Origin: Macrosoma leucophasiata
Lineage: Eukaryota; Arthropoda; Insecta; Lepidoptera; Hedylidae
NCBI GenBank assembly: GCA_036365455.1
Contig: JAWQUS010000020.1
Location: 20,407,001 to 20,471,000 of the forward strand
Length of the DNA stretch: 64,000 bases
Reading direction: 5' to 3'
Below the pieces are notes generated by a model. That model did no database searches and was not told the DNA's origin. It saw nothing but the letters and a program-made list of their open reading frames with translations. The position numbers and the translations under genes were made by a program. The first letter of the stretch is position 1, and every line of letters starts with the position of its first letter. Below, in pieces: positions 43,310-55,889 of the stretch.

Positions 43310-43860
43310 TCGCACATCCGACGAACAACGTCGCAATGATTGCTATTACGCCACGAGCTTCATTACATTTTCTTTATCCAGCAATTACAGTCAGCGGAGC
43401 CTCTTCACAGAAATTATAGTAGCGTGTAACAAGTAATTGGCATCGGTTCTAGCAACGTGTAAACATAGCGTACGCATCTCCGAATTTACTAATTAACATA
43501 GAGGCAGAAAGGTCCCGTATAATTGTTAATTTGGCAGCAAATTCGCACCCGTTAATGACGCGTAGCGCCCGTGCGAGGGAATTACACCCACCCGACAATT
43601 TATTACTTGTATGTGACAATCGCCAGCCTCCCATGAGCTTTGAACATGCTTCCAAACTGAACGAATTCAGATACAACAAGGGATCCAAACGAACTGGACG
43701 CATTAGTTTAAGGGTCGTATTTGTAATGCTTGTAAAACAATTTGTTGGAAGACCGTGCGATTCAACGTGCATGTTGGATTTGAAGTTAGAAAGCTAACCC
43801 GAACAACAACGGGTAATTTTAAAAGTTCTCAACAAGCTACCGTAATACATCTATTCTGTC
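43310..43860. promoter_or_regulatory. Candidate regulatory island
   Basis: About 550 bp without recognised repeats. Multiple CAATTA/TAATTG cores (near 43382, 43431, 43520). Open frames here are short and unlike proteins. Confidence 0.3.
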
Positions 43861-44751
43861 TTTACTAATTCGTGAGCTGGAGCTAATTGCTTTATGGCCG
43901 ACTTATTAATATATAATATTAATAATAATTAATCTTTATGGCCGACATAGCCTCGGACTAGGTCAAATGCTGGCTAATGGATGGCGAGTGACTGATGAAT
44001 TCTAAAAGAGCAGACGTAGAATTGTATAGCCAATTTGCCCCATGTTTTCTTGTTATGAGTATCTACTCTGTAAAATATTTGGTAATATGTACGAAAAAAA
44101 ATTACTACGTACTACATAATCACATTAATTACTGAAGGAAAAGTATTCGTACACCTACATCTTTATTTTATTTTTATGATAAAACACACACATAAAATAA
44201 AATAAAAACATTAGGTACATCATTTATAACATCGTTTAACAGATTATTTAAAATAGTATTGATTTTATATCCATACTATTATCAAAGACATTTCCATCCC
44301 CAAGATAAGTGAAATCATTCAAATCAGAAAATTGCATAAGCGTTTCACAAACATTTGTCTATTAACGGTAGACTACACAAAAAAAAGCACTCGCCACTTC
44401 CCCCGGCTTACAATGTCTAATCCGTTATCACAAAGGGGACAAAGCCAACAGAATGTTACAATCAAGGTGCTAAGCGATGAACTCCCCCGGGACGGGCTCC
44501 CTCAGGGCGGCAACATTGGCCCGCTGTTGTACAAATACTAATCTATTAAATTCGAGCACGTCGGATGATTTTAAGTGGATAACTTGGGTAATGGGAAAGT
44601 ATGTTAACCATAATGCGTTTTAAGAAATTGTGTCTCTTTTGATTTTAAAATGGAATAAAATTAAAATCAGCTGAAGTGACGAAATTTATAAATTTTAACA
44701 CCCAAGCAACCTACGTATCTTACAACAAATATCAGGCACTGCACTATTTTT

Positions 44752-44885
44752 TTTGGAATGTGGGCGGTATTTTTAAGAAAGTATAGCACATCAGCTCACA
44801 AAAGCCCATAGATCTAATGCAGATGGCGTTGGCACTAAAGAGATCTAAGCTTTTGTGCCTCGGTACTAGAAATTTAGGCACGATA
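44752..44885 (-). repeat. Diverged family A fragment
   Basis: CATCAGCTCAC, AATGCAGATGGCGTTGGCAC and TTGTGCCTCGGTACTAGAAA parallel the tail half of family A. Confidence 0.35.
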
Positions 44886-45094
44886 CAGGATACAGGATAC
44901 CAGGGCTAAATGCTTTAACTTGGCAACCGATAGATTGCGCAATGTGGCTAGAGCTATGGCTAGAGACAAAGCGGCGCTACTAGTCGTAGACTCTAGCACT
45001 ACCAGTAGTTATATTGCATGTTAACGCATTTTCGTCACTGCATTGATATAAAAGAACATATCACTTTAAGTGACATCTATAACAATGAATATTA

Positions 45095-45925
45095 TATTAT
45101 AGATTGTTCATATTAGGTTTGCGTAAATATGACCATGTTTCCGAATTTCGTAAAAAGCTCATCTGGCTACCAATCCGTCTTCGCAGGAATACACATATTC
45201 TTTCTCTTCTCTGCGGCGTACTATTTTACCCGCATTATCCCCAATACTTAAGAGACCGTTTCCAATACCTTTGTCAATCAAATTCCCTCTTTCTACGCTC
45301 GTCCAACAACCTTCGTCTTGCAATGCCTTCCCACTCCTCTTTTTTCTATGCCAAATCCTATACTGTCGAAGCTGTAAAGCTTTGGAACTCCTTACCTTTA
45401 CACATCCGCCAAGCTCAAACCCTGACGTCTTTTAAAAAGCGTCTAAAGGACCATTACCTAACTTTGTAACCTTAAATTGTCATGCTATGTAATTTAACAA
45501 GACTTCTTTTTTCCTTCAATCGATTTAGGTATATGAGTATGTATGTATTAATATATATATATATATAAATTTATATATTTATCTTCTTATGTATGTATGT
45601 AATGTATTGTATTTTTGTGTAAGTACACATATTGTAAATTACTGCATATGTGTAAGTTTATAATGTTATAACTATTTATTATTAAAAGTGTGTGTGTGTA
45701 TCATTAAGCTATAAAGTATACCATAGTTTTGTAAGAATTATTATATTTAATTTATATTTTAACGTTGTGTTGTACACCCCTTTTTCTGAAATGTGTCTCT
45801 TTCGATCTAGGTTGTCTGGCAGAGATCGCTTTAACCGCCTATTGTGATTTTTACTTAAGTGCTATTGTTTCTGTATTTTCTTGTTGTAATGTGTACAATG
45901 AAGAGTAAAATAAATAAATAATAAA
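45095..45925 (+). mobile_element. LINE 3' end: ORF2 C-terminus plus 3' UTR
   Basis: Readable frame to TAA at 45467-45469: HVSEFRKKLIWLPIRLRRNT, AKSYTVEAVKLWNSLPLHIR then QAQTLTSFKKRLKDHYLTL, typical of the extreme C-terminus of Jockey/CR1-like ORF2. The 3' UTR includes CTGGCAGAGATCGC and ends GTGTACAATGAAGAG with TAAA repeats. 5'-truncated. Confidence 0.75.
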
Positions 45926-45949
45926 TAATGAACTACATCCCGATGCGAT

Positions 45950-46480
45950 AGGCAGCGACGACAAACACGCGTCCACGTAATTGATTAACTACACGGTTAG
46001 CAAATGAAACGAGGGCTCGGCATCAATTCATCACGCTTATTCAGTCTCCGCGAAATGACACGCCGTCATTCCGCGACCGGCCAGTCAGCAATTTCATTAA
46101 GCCCAAGGACCCGTTCTGAACCGGTGACAGTTTAAATAAGGCGAGTGCTCACAAAGGCGTTCTTATTTACGGAGTGCATAATTTCATTTCTTCGGTGGGC
46201 TTTGAATGGAGTTCGGGAGTGCGGGCCGGCGGGCGCGGGGCGTGGCGACCAATCAGGTGCAGGCGCGCGCTAAATGGAGTTGCGATTGCGTCTGTTCCCA
46301 ATTTGTCGGCAATTTGCGGGCACAATGACGCTCTCGCTCGCCGTGTCGCGCCTCGTCTCGCCTCGCCTCGCCTTAACAGGTTATTATTCAATTTGAGGGT
46401 GCGTCCGACACATTTTGATTAGTCAATAAGTTAATGCGCGGTTAGAGGTGACAGTATAACGGGTCCGCTGTAATTGGGAG
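45950..46480. promoter_or_regulatory. GC-rich candidate regulatory island
   Basis: Unusually GC- and CpG-rich for the window (e.g. GCCGGCGGGCGCGGGGCGTG), next to TAATTGATTAAC and TTTCATTAAGC motifs. Frames across it are open on both strands only because of composition. May be an enhancer or a promoter; not coding as far as can be seen. Confidence 0.35.
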
Positions 46481-48264
46481 GCGTGCGGCGAACGCTTGTT
46501 GCGTTGTTGTTCTCGATTGCTGGTTTCGGGGTTCAGGCACGATTTAGATTGGCACAACAATTCGACACAGTAATTGTTATTTGACAGTTGCGCTTGTCAA
46601 TATGGAAAGCGTCTAATTAATATGACAAAAGACATGGGTGCAACATAACCTTTATAATTAGATTTAATTTCTTGCTCAAAGGCGAAATTCGTAATCCTTC
46701 CTATAAGATGTCTAGGAGTGCCCTCTGTGCTTTATTCATCAGTAGATATATCTGCATTAAAAATTTGTATTAAATAATCAACACCAATGTAGACTGTAGG
46801 ATTATTGCTGCATGGAGAGGCACTCTGAATTAAAAAAAAAAAACAATACTTACTTTAAAGGCATCGACGATAGAACCTAGCTGTGTTGTGTTGTCGATGT
46901 TTAAAGGTAAGTAATCTGATTTCGTGATTGTGATCCTTATATGTCACATTATTATCTTTCTTTGAACAAGTCCTTGGACCAACTTTTAATAAGCTTGATA
47001 GCATATCGGTGTAAGAATCTAACTATTTACTTTACGACATGTTGCTAGTTGTATTTTTTTTCATATTAAGACTGTTCTGCCATTTTCATCTCAATATTAG
47101 TTCAATTTGCTAATTTAATGTTTCATTTTACAATAATTTAATTCGCGAAATTATATAAGGACCCCATAAGAATCACATTAAACTACATTGTTACTTGGTG
47201 AAAAGAATACAATTGATATTGAAAGTGAAAATACTATCAAAGATGCAAGAGACTAATAAAATTATAGCTCAAAGCTTCTGTTTTAGTGAGAAATGGTAAT
47301 TTCTAAAAGATATACCTAAGACCTCGAGAGCATAGCATTGAGGTGTTTAGATTCTTGTTTTATTTACTATCGAAGAGTAGTTAGTAGTAAGTTTCCTGTG
47401 ATCCAAAACCATTGCAAATTAGACTTTGTCGCCACACAAGTAAGACACTGACGTGATCTACCGGACATTTCAGTGAATGTGAACGGTTACTTAGTTTCTT
47501 ATTAGATTAATTCTATCAATTGATATAGATCAGACGTTTAACATCTGATTGTCTGAGCATTCTAAAATGCCTTCTAAAGTATTTATAACTATTCATGTAT
47601 CAAAATATGTAATATGTTCAACTGTACTGAAAAGGTTCCGTTCAATCAAAAGCTAACTTCCATTACACAAAGTAGCTCAATATTTTCAAACCTCCCAGTT
47701 GCATTTAATATGATTCCACGCAACAAAACATAGAATTTCACCCTGAAACATCCCCGTCGTCCCCTCGGTCCGGCACAAATCAATAGCGCCGCCATTTCAT
47801 ACTTCATAACTGAATTTTATTTCCACCCCGTCTTAGACGCCCCTAATCCACCAGTAATAAGGACCTATGGATTTAAATCCGATTGGAGATTGCCGAGTCA
47901 GATATTGAGAAGGTTTTCAAATAAGTCATGGTAAACAATATGAATTAGTTACGTTTTCTGTGTGTTATTGAAATAGCATGACCGGGGCGGTTTGTTTGAC
48001 TGACTATGGAGACATAGTCATCATTTTAGGTACGTAGGTTTTAAAAATAAGTAATATATTTTGTTTTAATTTTTATTTTGATTCAAATTTAATTAAGTTT
48101 TGATTTGGTTTAATTTGATTTTAATTTAATTTTGATTTAATTTAAATTTTTCATAATAAAATAGAAAGAAAATCGAATTTATATCGCACAACTTAGATAC
48201 GAGTAGGTACCTACGTAGCGATGTAGATCATCTAAAGCACGATAAGATTTACCTACATTCAATT
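46481..48264. other. Flank/intron, no gene recognised
   Basis: AT-rich; 47690-47900 is repeat-free and less AT-rich. A TTTAATTT-rich low-complexity run lies at 48055-48150. Confidence 0.4.
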
Positions 48265-48660
48265 CTTATTCGTAAATCGCTCACCGATCGCGATCTTAAT
48301 GAAGATGTGAGAAAGAAGCTTGGTATGAATGAGAGTATCTGTGCAAAAATGAAAAAAGGCGTACTCTGATGGTTCGGGCATATAGAAAGAATGTCGAATG
48401 ATCAAATGACTAAACAGATATACAATGCGACCAGCACTGAGCTACCATGACCAAATAGGTCTGTCTGAAAGTGGGGTCAAAAGTCTCTGAAGGTCAAAAC
48501 TGTCTGAAGGTGGGGTCAAAATTCTTAGGAATCGGCGTGCATGTATGAAGATGGTGATGAATGTAGAAGAAACACTGGAGGTGGGTCAGGATCGGGATAT
48601 CTAGCGCTCCACACTCTCTGCTTACTCCGTAAAGGACTTAGCGTGAAGATACATACATGT
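48265..48660 (+). pseudogene. Decayed copy of the 27.2-kb LINE
   Basis: Matches 27640-28015 (CGATCTTAATGAAGATGTGA, GGTTCGGGCATATAGAAAG, CTCTCTGCTTACTCCG) with stops, deletions and a small internal duplication of GTCTGAA...GGGGTCAAAA. Confidence 0.75.
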
Positions 48661-48924
48661 ATACATAAATTCTTATGTTACTACTTAGAAAGAGAATTAA
48701 CGTTGAAAGTAAAAAAGTTGAAAGTAAGAAAGTAATAAAGAGAATGCAAGAGATTTGAACAGCTTTGAACTATTTTGTCTAAAGCACCTAAAAATGTTTT
48801 AAATTCCCAGGTAATTAAAATATTTTTACCTCGCCGGAATAAAAATGGTCATTCTTAGGAAACGAAAATGCACTATAGGTAAGGTAGTAGTACCTAGTAA
48901 TAATAGGTAGATCCCTGTAATCAG

Positions 48925-49044
48925 GGCCTACGTAAGGCCTAAGGCCGGAAATTATTCCGGCAAAGATGCTTAATACCTTAGGCATCAGGAGTGGCATCGC
49001 ATTGAAATTTCGAGTGACTATTTGCCACTTCATGACATAAAAAC
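48925..49044 (+). repeat. Family A fragment
   Basis: GCCGGAAATTATTCCGG to TTTGCCACTTCATGACATAA; internal deletions. Confidence 0.55.
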
Positions 49045-49224
49045 ATGGTCAGTCAGTCATTACTGGCACATGAGTACAAAGGTAAACTCTGTTATTTCAT
49101 TGTAGAAATTAAACTTGCGGATTTTCTCGCGTATACAACACTCCCAAACTTCTTACACCGATCTCAATCTGTTATTTCAATATTAGAATAAAAGAATGTT
49201 TGCGTTAGTGATGTTCTTGACTAG

Positions 49225-49360
49225 GTATATATTTTTTAGCTTGTAAATTGACATGTATATCAATTGTTATCTACTTTAATTTATTTTGTTTGTTTTCGAC
49301 GTGTTATAAGAGGTGCCTGTCACCCTAAATGAATTTCTGATTCTGATTCAGATTTTTATT
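49225..49360 (+). repeat. LINE 3' end, family E, with tail
   Basis: GTATATCAATTGTTATCTAC to AATTTCTGATTCTGATTCAG. The tail shows it ends here; family A follows immediately. Confidence 0.6.
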
Positions 49361-49361
49361 T

Positions 49362-49644
49362 TTTTTTATTTTATGGAAGTGTCAAACAAGTATGCAGTTC
49401 ACATTGATGTTAAGTGATGACTGCAGCCTATAGACACCCACACAAAGACCAAGGTCAAAATGCAGATGCGTTGCCACTCCTGAGGCCTAAGGTGTTATGC
49501 CACTGTGCCGGAAATAACAGGGCCGTACATTACCACCTGACCGGAACACGATAGTGCTGAACACTACCATTTAGCGGCAAGTATATTAGCTAATGCGGTG
49601 GTGACTACGCCCGCGAGCTCCGTCACTGGAGCTCTACCACCAGT
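49362..49644 (-). repeat. Family A SINE-like copy, near full length
   Basis: Poly(T), GCAGTTCACATTGATGTTAA, GAACACGATAGTGCTGAACA, ending CTACCACCAGT. Confidence 0.75.
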
Positions 49645-50700
49645 AAAATATAATTCCTACAAAATCTTTCCGGCCAGCGGAGTGACATTGAGATTTGAAG
49701 GTTTACTTCCATCACCAACTATCAATGTTAACTAAAATTATTCTTATTTGCCACTTAAAAAGCATAAAATATCGATAAAAATTGTAACCAGGCATAGGTT
49801 TTCAACGGTAAAAAGCAGCCAGGTAGCAAGAGTGAAGAGGATGGAGGGTAGTAATGAAAATATAATGTTAACGAGAGACTTCCGACGGCGCAGTAAAATA
49901 AACAAGTGCCGTGTCGCTGGCAAATTATATGCTCCATGTTTTGTATGCGGTGCAAAGTATAAGCGGCAGCGGCAGCGAGAGCGGAACCGATTGTGTATAA
50001 AATATTTACCGGGTATATGACAAGAGACTGCTGCAACCTACATAATAATATCTTATAGAGGATGATAAGATTGCCGGAGGCCTGTGATGTCTTGTCCTTA
50101 GGCTAAAATATGACCTAGGAATCACTTTCACAGAGAAACAAGAACTTAGGTCTCAGGAATGGCATCACTTTTGCATTTTGAAATCTGTTTCTAATGTAGA
50201 TATCTATAGGCTGCAATCATCACTTAACATCTATGTCAGCGGCTTCCTTGTTTGCCACTTTTAAATTGAAGCTTTTAGATACTTTGTTCTTAAAAGAAAA
50301 AGAAATACTGTACTAAGACTGTACATTGCTGTACTCTAGTTATTTTTTAATTAAAAACAAAAAATGTGACTAGTATTATCAGAGAATGAATTATCACGCT
50401 ATTTTAACATGCACTTCTAATCGATTAAACAGAAAAGACACCGAACAGTATAAAACCGCTAACGCTCACGTTCCGAACCGTCGGCCAACAGCTGCGCTAA
50501 CTAGTCAACTAGCGACCGTGAATAAGCGATTTCGGGCAATCGCCATCGGTTTGCCCAATCGCCGCATAATTGCTATAATATCCAGGTCTACATACAATTC
50601 TCATCTAATCATTCAACGCTGTTTGTTTGACGAATCTAAACGAGATCGCCCGTTATTGGGCATGTTATTTTTTTGAATAGTCAGCCATTATAAAAAGTGT
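49645..50700. other. Flank/intron with family A fragment and island
   Basis: Family A fragment (+) at about 50085-50265 (CAGAGAAACAAGAACTTAGG to GTTTGCCACTTTTA). A repeat-free island at 50390-50690 (CGGGCAATCGCCATCGGTTT) is a regulatory candidate. No protein gene recognised. Confidence 0.4.
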
Positions 50701-50794
50701 TAGAAAGCTGGTACGCGTGGATGGATATCCAAGCAACGGTTGAGTTCCATACTCAACGTAGAAATTTGTATACAATAACGGTGTGTTTTTATTA

Positions 50795-50985
50795 CTATAC
50801 GATTATACTGATGCCTGCCACCCAGTGATGGAGCCGGAGGACGTAGGCAGTAGGTAGTAATAAGTACCTGTGGTACTTATTACTGCCGCCAATCACTATT
50901 CAAGATGATCGTATCCCGGTCACGTGGTAATGTACCTTTAATTGCCCGCACAAAGGCATAAGAGTTTAGGCCAAAGGAGTGGTAG
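50795..50985 (+). repeat. Diverged family A fragment
   Basis: AGTGATGGAGCCGGAGGACG, GTATCCCGGTCACGTGGTAA, GCACAAAGGCATAAG. Confidence 0.5.
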
Positions 50986-51101
50986 AAAAACCTAATAAGT
51001 AAATATAGGTTATAAAGGCCTGATTTTACAGCTTTGTCATTTAGGTATACAAATGTCATAAAGTTTGGTAGGTACTGCTTGACTTGAAGACGTCATGGTG
51101 C

Positions 51102-51215
51102 CCTTTTTATATCATGAAGTGGCAAACAAATATACTTACCTACCGTTCACACGTGTGGTAAGGAATAGGTACTATAGTCTATTAAACCGATTACATAAAA
51201 CAAAGCGAATGATAT
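51102..51215 (-). repeat. Family A fragment
   Basis: TATATCATGAAGTGGCAAAC AAA..., TATAGTCTATTAAACC; tail part, abutting an opposite copy. Confidence 0.5.
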
Positions 51216-51220
51216 CTTTG

Positions 51221-51435
51221 CTAGTGGTAGAGCTCTAGTGACGGAGCTCGCGGGCGAAGGCACCACCGCATTACCTAATATACTTGACGCTAAATGGTAG
51301 TGTTCAGCACTATCGTGTTTCGGTCAGGTGGTAATGTACGGTCCTGTAATTTCCGGCACATAGGCATAACACCTTAGGCCTCAGGAGTGGTAACGCATCT
51401 GCATTTTGACTTTGGTCTTTGTGTGCGTGTCTTGA
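51221..51435 (+). repeat. Family A copy, 3'-truncated
   Basis: CTAGTGGTAGAGCTCTAGTG to GACTTTGGTCTTTGTGTGCG; the A-tail end is lost. Confidence 0.7.
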
Positions 51436-51984
51436 AATTCGATGCTACATAAATTAGGTATTGCGAAGTTGCCTACGTAAGTCCCCTCTACTGGCACCAG
51501 AAATAAAGCCTACAAACATATTACAGGTAAAGAAGACATAAGAAGCCACGTCAACACATCTCAAAAACCTCGCCGCACGCAAATTTGAAACGGTCCAACA
51601 TTTCAATCGGCTTACACTCAAAGTAAACTCATGTCTATAATTTGTTTTTTAATTACTCGCAATGCAATATCCGATTATCATATTCGTGGAGGATTTGTGT
51701 GATTGCAAATTGATTTCAATAGTTGAACTCGCGTCCGTTTTGGTTTAATATCGGTATTAATACAGATTACTATGATGGGATGTTTTGTGACGGATTAGCG
51801 TTTCGTTTGACGGCACATGCAGATTTGGATTATGGATAATGATGTTATTGATATTATCCGTTTATTTTCATATATGATCTGTTTCTATAGTACCTACGTG
51901 GTAGGTACGAGTACTTATAATGGTGCTGGTACTCGGTACTTTGATCCATCACATAACGAGCAATGCCAAATTGTCGTTTAGTTA
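51436..51984. other. Repeat-free flank/intron
   Basis: No gene recognised. TGCAAATTGATTTC and TAATATCGGTATTAATAC suggest homeodomain cores; otherwise ordinary AT-rich sequence. Confidence 0.35.
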
Positions 51985-52112
51985 TCAGAATCAGAAAGAA
52001 TCAGAAACTCATTTATTAATTTAGGGTGACAGGCACCTCTTATGACACGTCAAAAACAAACAAAATAAATTAAAGTGAATAACAATTGATATACATGTCA
52101 AACAAGATAAAA
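51985..52112 (-). repeat. LINE 3' end, family E
   Basis: TCAGAAAGAATCAGAAACTC then AGGGTGACAGGCACCTCTTA; nearly identical to 40288-40400. Confidence 0.6.
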
Positions 52113-52303
52113 ATATATGTTCAGTAAAGAATATCACTAAGATAAAACGAAATGTAATAAACTAATGTAAAAAGTATATCAGTAGAATGTCTCATTTCCC
52201 CTTTACAAACTGATAACAAAGAGTAAAAAGAAAAGAAAAAGAGTCATTCTTTGTCATTCACCGGCAAATATACAGTTATCATAACCAGTAGAAATAATCA
52301 ACT

Positions 52304-52585
52304 CTTTTTTTTATGTCACGAAGGTGGCAAACAAGCATGCATTTTACATGGATGTTAGGTGATGACTGCAATCTATACATAGGTATCTACACAAAAACCA
52401 AGGGTCGTAATGCAGATGCGTTGCCAACTCTGAGACCTTAGTTGTTATGTCTATGTGGTAGTTATTACGGGGCCATACATTACTATATAAATGGAACACG
52501 ATAGTGCTGAACACTGCCATTTGGTGGCAGACAGATTAGGTAAAGCGGCGGTGCCTACGCCCTCGAGTCCCTGCATTGGGACTCT
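52304..52585 (-). repeat. Family A SINE-like copy
   Basis: Poly(T), CAAACAAGCATGCATTTTAC to GGGACTCTACCA. Confidence 0.7.
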
Positions 52586-52608
52586 ACCATTGTCGGTCAG
52601 TTATATTA

Positions 52609-52850
52609 CCAGTAGAAATGGTAAACTTTGGTAGACTTCCAGTATCGGAGTTTGAAAGCGTGCAAACCGCATAATGAAGTATATGTATCTGCCGCTAGAT
52701 GGTAGCGTTCAACACTATCTTGTTCCAATGAGAGGGAAATAATTTAAGATGCCGTAAAAACTATCACAGGGGCAAAACCATTCAGGCTTTAGGGGAGAGT
52801 GGCAACGAATCTGCATTTTGATAGTTAATAACAACATAAATGGATTGCTT
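52609..52850 (+). repeat. Diverged family A copy
   Basis: CCAGTATCGGAGTTTGAAAG, GCCGCTAGATGGTAGCGTTC, GCAACGAATCTGCATTTTG. Confidence 0.55.
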
Positions 52851-54305
52851 GTGGTATAATAAAATAAGCATAGGTACCTAAGTACTGTAGGCACCGCCGT
52901 ACATAAACTATTTTTGGTTTACGAATGTCGATAAGTACGAAAAAACCTCAATAAGCACATTAAGTCAGCAATTTGTCAAATCCGAAAAAACGTAACAAGC
53001 GTGAAAACAAAACCATTACAATAACGATAACCAAATATGAAATATAATTTGACAAGGAGTGCGGCGCGCGACGGCAAACAGCCGTGGAATGTGTCTTGCT
53101 CTTGGCCAAACATACCCAAACACGAGTATACAAATACACTCTCATACGTGTAATCACAAAGAAGCAGGGCCTGAACACTTGCGCCAACATAATCAGCCTC
53201 ATTGTCTGCTATTAGACCAATTCTAAGACTTTGTTTGCATCGCGAGATGTTTGGTTTGTGGATACGTTTTAACTTCGGCAAATAATGTTTTACTGTTGAT
53301 TTTATAAGTGCTGAGTTAAAGCATCGGTTCGAATAATATGCCTAATAATTGATAACAAAATTATTAATAATGTAGGATTATATTTTTTTATAACCTACTT
53401 CCTCAAGTTTGGCCTCTGTAACACAAATATAGGGTACAAACTAGTACTTTTATCCATAATCAGAATCGGAAAAGTACCTATTTATTCATCTTAGAAATCT
53501 CAGAAAGTAATTAAAATAAATCAAATAAATAACAAGAGATACTCAATTTCGAATCTAAGAAAAAATAGGGATTAAAATGTGTACAGTGGAACCTGTAATT
53601 TCCCCTTTTATAGAGAGAAAATTTAGGTTAGAAAGGAAAAGAAAATTTCTTAACTCTTGTTTCATAGGTCAAGAAAATTTTGAGGATTTTTTTATGTATG
53701 TTCGATGAAAGTAACTATTTAATATTATAGAGCTTAGATAACCTATACATAACCCCGCTTTTGGTTTTGCCTGAACATTAGGGTTCAGTATTATCCGTAT
53801 TACTTATGTTCAATAAACAATTTTGCAATTACAGTTGATAACGAGACACTATCATTAATGTCAAATTAATCTTTAACATTAATAATAACGCGCAGACAGC
53901 AAAGCCGAGTCACCGCGATTAGTGTGTGTGCACCGTGACCGGCATTACGTTTGCATGTGCATTGTCCGCCATCTTGTCGACCTGTCAGCCCACCTGTCAT
54001 GTAATGGCGGAAACCACGCTCTCAATTGGACTATTTCTTTTCATTCACGGCAATTGAGTTTAAATAATGTTATTTGTATAAGGGAATAATTATGGCAGTA
54101 TTTTTTTAGTTTTGTTTATAATAACCACGGTAATATGTTCGGATGTGGGATATTTGACATTTGTAGCTACCTACATTGTGAAAGTTAATTGTTCTGTGAA
54201 TTCTATAATCAACGTCTTTGAAAATATTTTTAAACACAAAAATATGCAATTATTTTAGACTATAGATACGTATACTTATTTTAATAAATGCCAAAATTAA
54301 AGTAT
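52851..54305. other. Flank/intron; island at 53880-54060
   Basis: No gene recognised. 53890-54050 (GTGCACCGTGACCGGCATTA, CACCTGTCATGTAATGGCGG) is repeat-free and GC-balanced, so it is a regulatory candidate. Confidence 0.35.
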
Positions 54306-54442
54306 TTTTTTATGTAATGGAGGCGGCAAACAAGCATGCAGTTTACATTGCTGTTATGTGAAGACAGCAGCCTATAGACACTTACAGAAAGAAGATGTCT
54401 TTCTCGCCCTCGAGCTCCAACACTGGATCTCTACCACCAGTA
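54306..54442 (-). repeat. Family A copy, internally deleted
   Basis: Poly(T), CAAACAAGCATGCAGTTTAC, then directly CCCTCGAGCTCC ... TCTACCACCAGT. Confidence 0.65.
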
Positions 54443-54647
54443 AAATTATTTTTATATTCAAGTATTCTTGCAAACCATCGCTAATTCGTTCATTCTAAAG
54501 TTATCATTTAGAGACCTTTGTTTCTGAATGTCCAGCGGCACGATCACATAAATTAATTGGCCTATTTGATAATTAATTGTATATGAAAGCTTTGTTTTCC
54601 ATTAACAAGTACATTCAATATTTAATTCAACTTAACTACTATAACGC

Positions 54648-54910
54648 TGGGGTCCTGAATTCGATTCCCTATCAGAGATAACGGTGATAAAAATCCTATA
54701 TTGGGTTCTATTGGGATTTTTTCAATTTTCTAGAAGTTAACCAGTAACTCTGAGCTTGGTAATATGCCCGAAGATGTCAACAGGCTCCCCACTTTTTACA
54801 AGGGCCAAAATGTAGCCGGCGAATCGAGGGTATTTTCATGTAGTATGCTTGAATTTATGCATTTACCTCTGCCTACCGCTTCAGGGATTACAGGCATGAA
54901 ATTATGTTTT
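54648..54910 (+). mobile_element. SINE-like element with LINE-type 3' end
   Basis: B-box-like GGTCCTGAATTCGATTCCC, a body with GAGCTTGGTAATATGCCCGA and a 3' end CTCTGCCTACCGCTTCAGGG resembling the LINE end at 27975-28010. A second copy is at 55890-56160. Confidence 0.55.
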
Positions 54911-55059
54911 TAATCTCTACTAGATACTGATGTTATAATACCAAATTACGAAATATCACATCGTTAGCTAAACAAAAAAAAAGAACATCCCCATTTCCCA
55001 CATCTCAACGAGGATTAAACATAATAAAAATTCAAAACCAACATATCTGATGATGTTCA

Positions 55060-55330
55060 AGTGTTAAGCACCTAATACACTATCAATCGGGGCCTAACAT
55101 AAAGGCCGGGCCACACACGCCCTTCCACGAACCCGCCACTCCACTCATAATAATTACGCATTTATTTTCTCTCCAAACTTCACTTGACAGTCCGAGATGC
55201 AACCCGTGTCACTCCTTTGTGTGATGCACAAACTTAAAAAGAAACCTCGACAACTTAACCGTGATCTTATCGCTTCAATAATAAGAGTTATATTCGATTG
55301 ATTCGTGCAGCTGCATCTGAAAGTGACGCC
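55060..55330. other. Repeat-free island
   Basis: GGGCCACACACGCCCTTCCA and neighbouring sequence is free of recognised repeats; no coding frame accepted. Confidence 0.3.
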
Positions 55331-55650
55331 GGTTGTTTTACAAGGTGCCTACACGCTCATTAGTGTCTTATAGGCACAAATAATAATAGAGGGGTCGGTT
55401 ATTGTTGGAGTATTGCAACAATATTAAAATAATAAGGCGATAATAAGGGTCTTTGTGTGGGTGTGCGACGCGACGTGGTCCGGGCATTTAGTTGGGCTTA
55501 TGTAACTTAAAATACCTATATGACCTTTTCTTATGTACCGGTGATGGAGTTGTAAGTGTGAAATTAAATTGAAAGGAGGAACAGACGCAATGAAAGGAAA
55601 GATATTTTAATAAGTAATGCCTGTATTTTGCTTTCTAATGTTAATGATGC

Positions 55651-55696
55651 ACTACAGCATATCTACACTGTTACTACAGTGTAGATATGCTGTAGT
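55651..55696. repeat. Perfect 21-bp hairpin, 4-nt loop
   Basis: Arms 55651-55671 and 55676-55696 are perfect reverse complements; the pairing extends 5 more bases with one mismatch (GATGC/ACATC). Confidence 0.9.
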
Positions 55697-55702
55697 ACAT
55701 CA

Positions 55703-55885
55703 TTTTTTTTTTTATTTCATTCATTTTTTATGTAGGTAATGAAGGTGGAGGAAGCAAGCATGCAGTTCACATTGATGTTAAGTGATGACTGCAGCCTAAA
55801 GTCAGATGCGTACCTACCCCTGAGACTTTAGTTGTTATGTCTCTGTGATAAGTTATTACGGAGCAATTCATTACCATTTAACCAG
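55703..55885 (-). repeat. Family A copy, truncated
   Basis: Poly(T), GCAGTTCACATTGATGTTAA, GTCAGATGCG, TTACGGAGCAATTCATTACC; ends where the SINE-like element begins. Confidence 0.65.
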
Positions 55886-55889
55886 ATCC

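Noticed and set aside
43449..43797. Overlapping ~100-residue frames on both strands
   Set aside because: No recognisable domain, low-complexity codon use and no splice support. Treated as a possible regulatory island instead.
44332..44541. 69-residue frame with GLPQGGNIGPLLY (RT-like)
   Set aside because: Resembles the 'LPQG' box of LINE reverse transcriptases by a few residues only; no other RT motif in any frame nearby.
46174..46422. 82-residue frame on + and overlapping frame on -
   Set aside because: Open on both strands only because of high GC content; no protein-like pattern or splice context.
53940..54050. Exon candidate in a GC-balanced island
   Set aside because: No frame with acceptor and donor in matching phase and no recognisable peptide.
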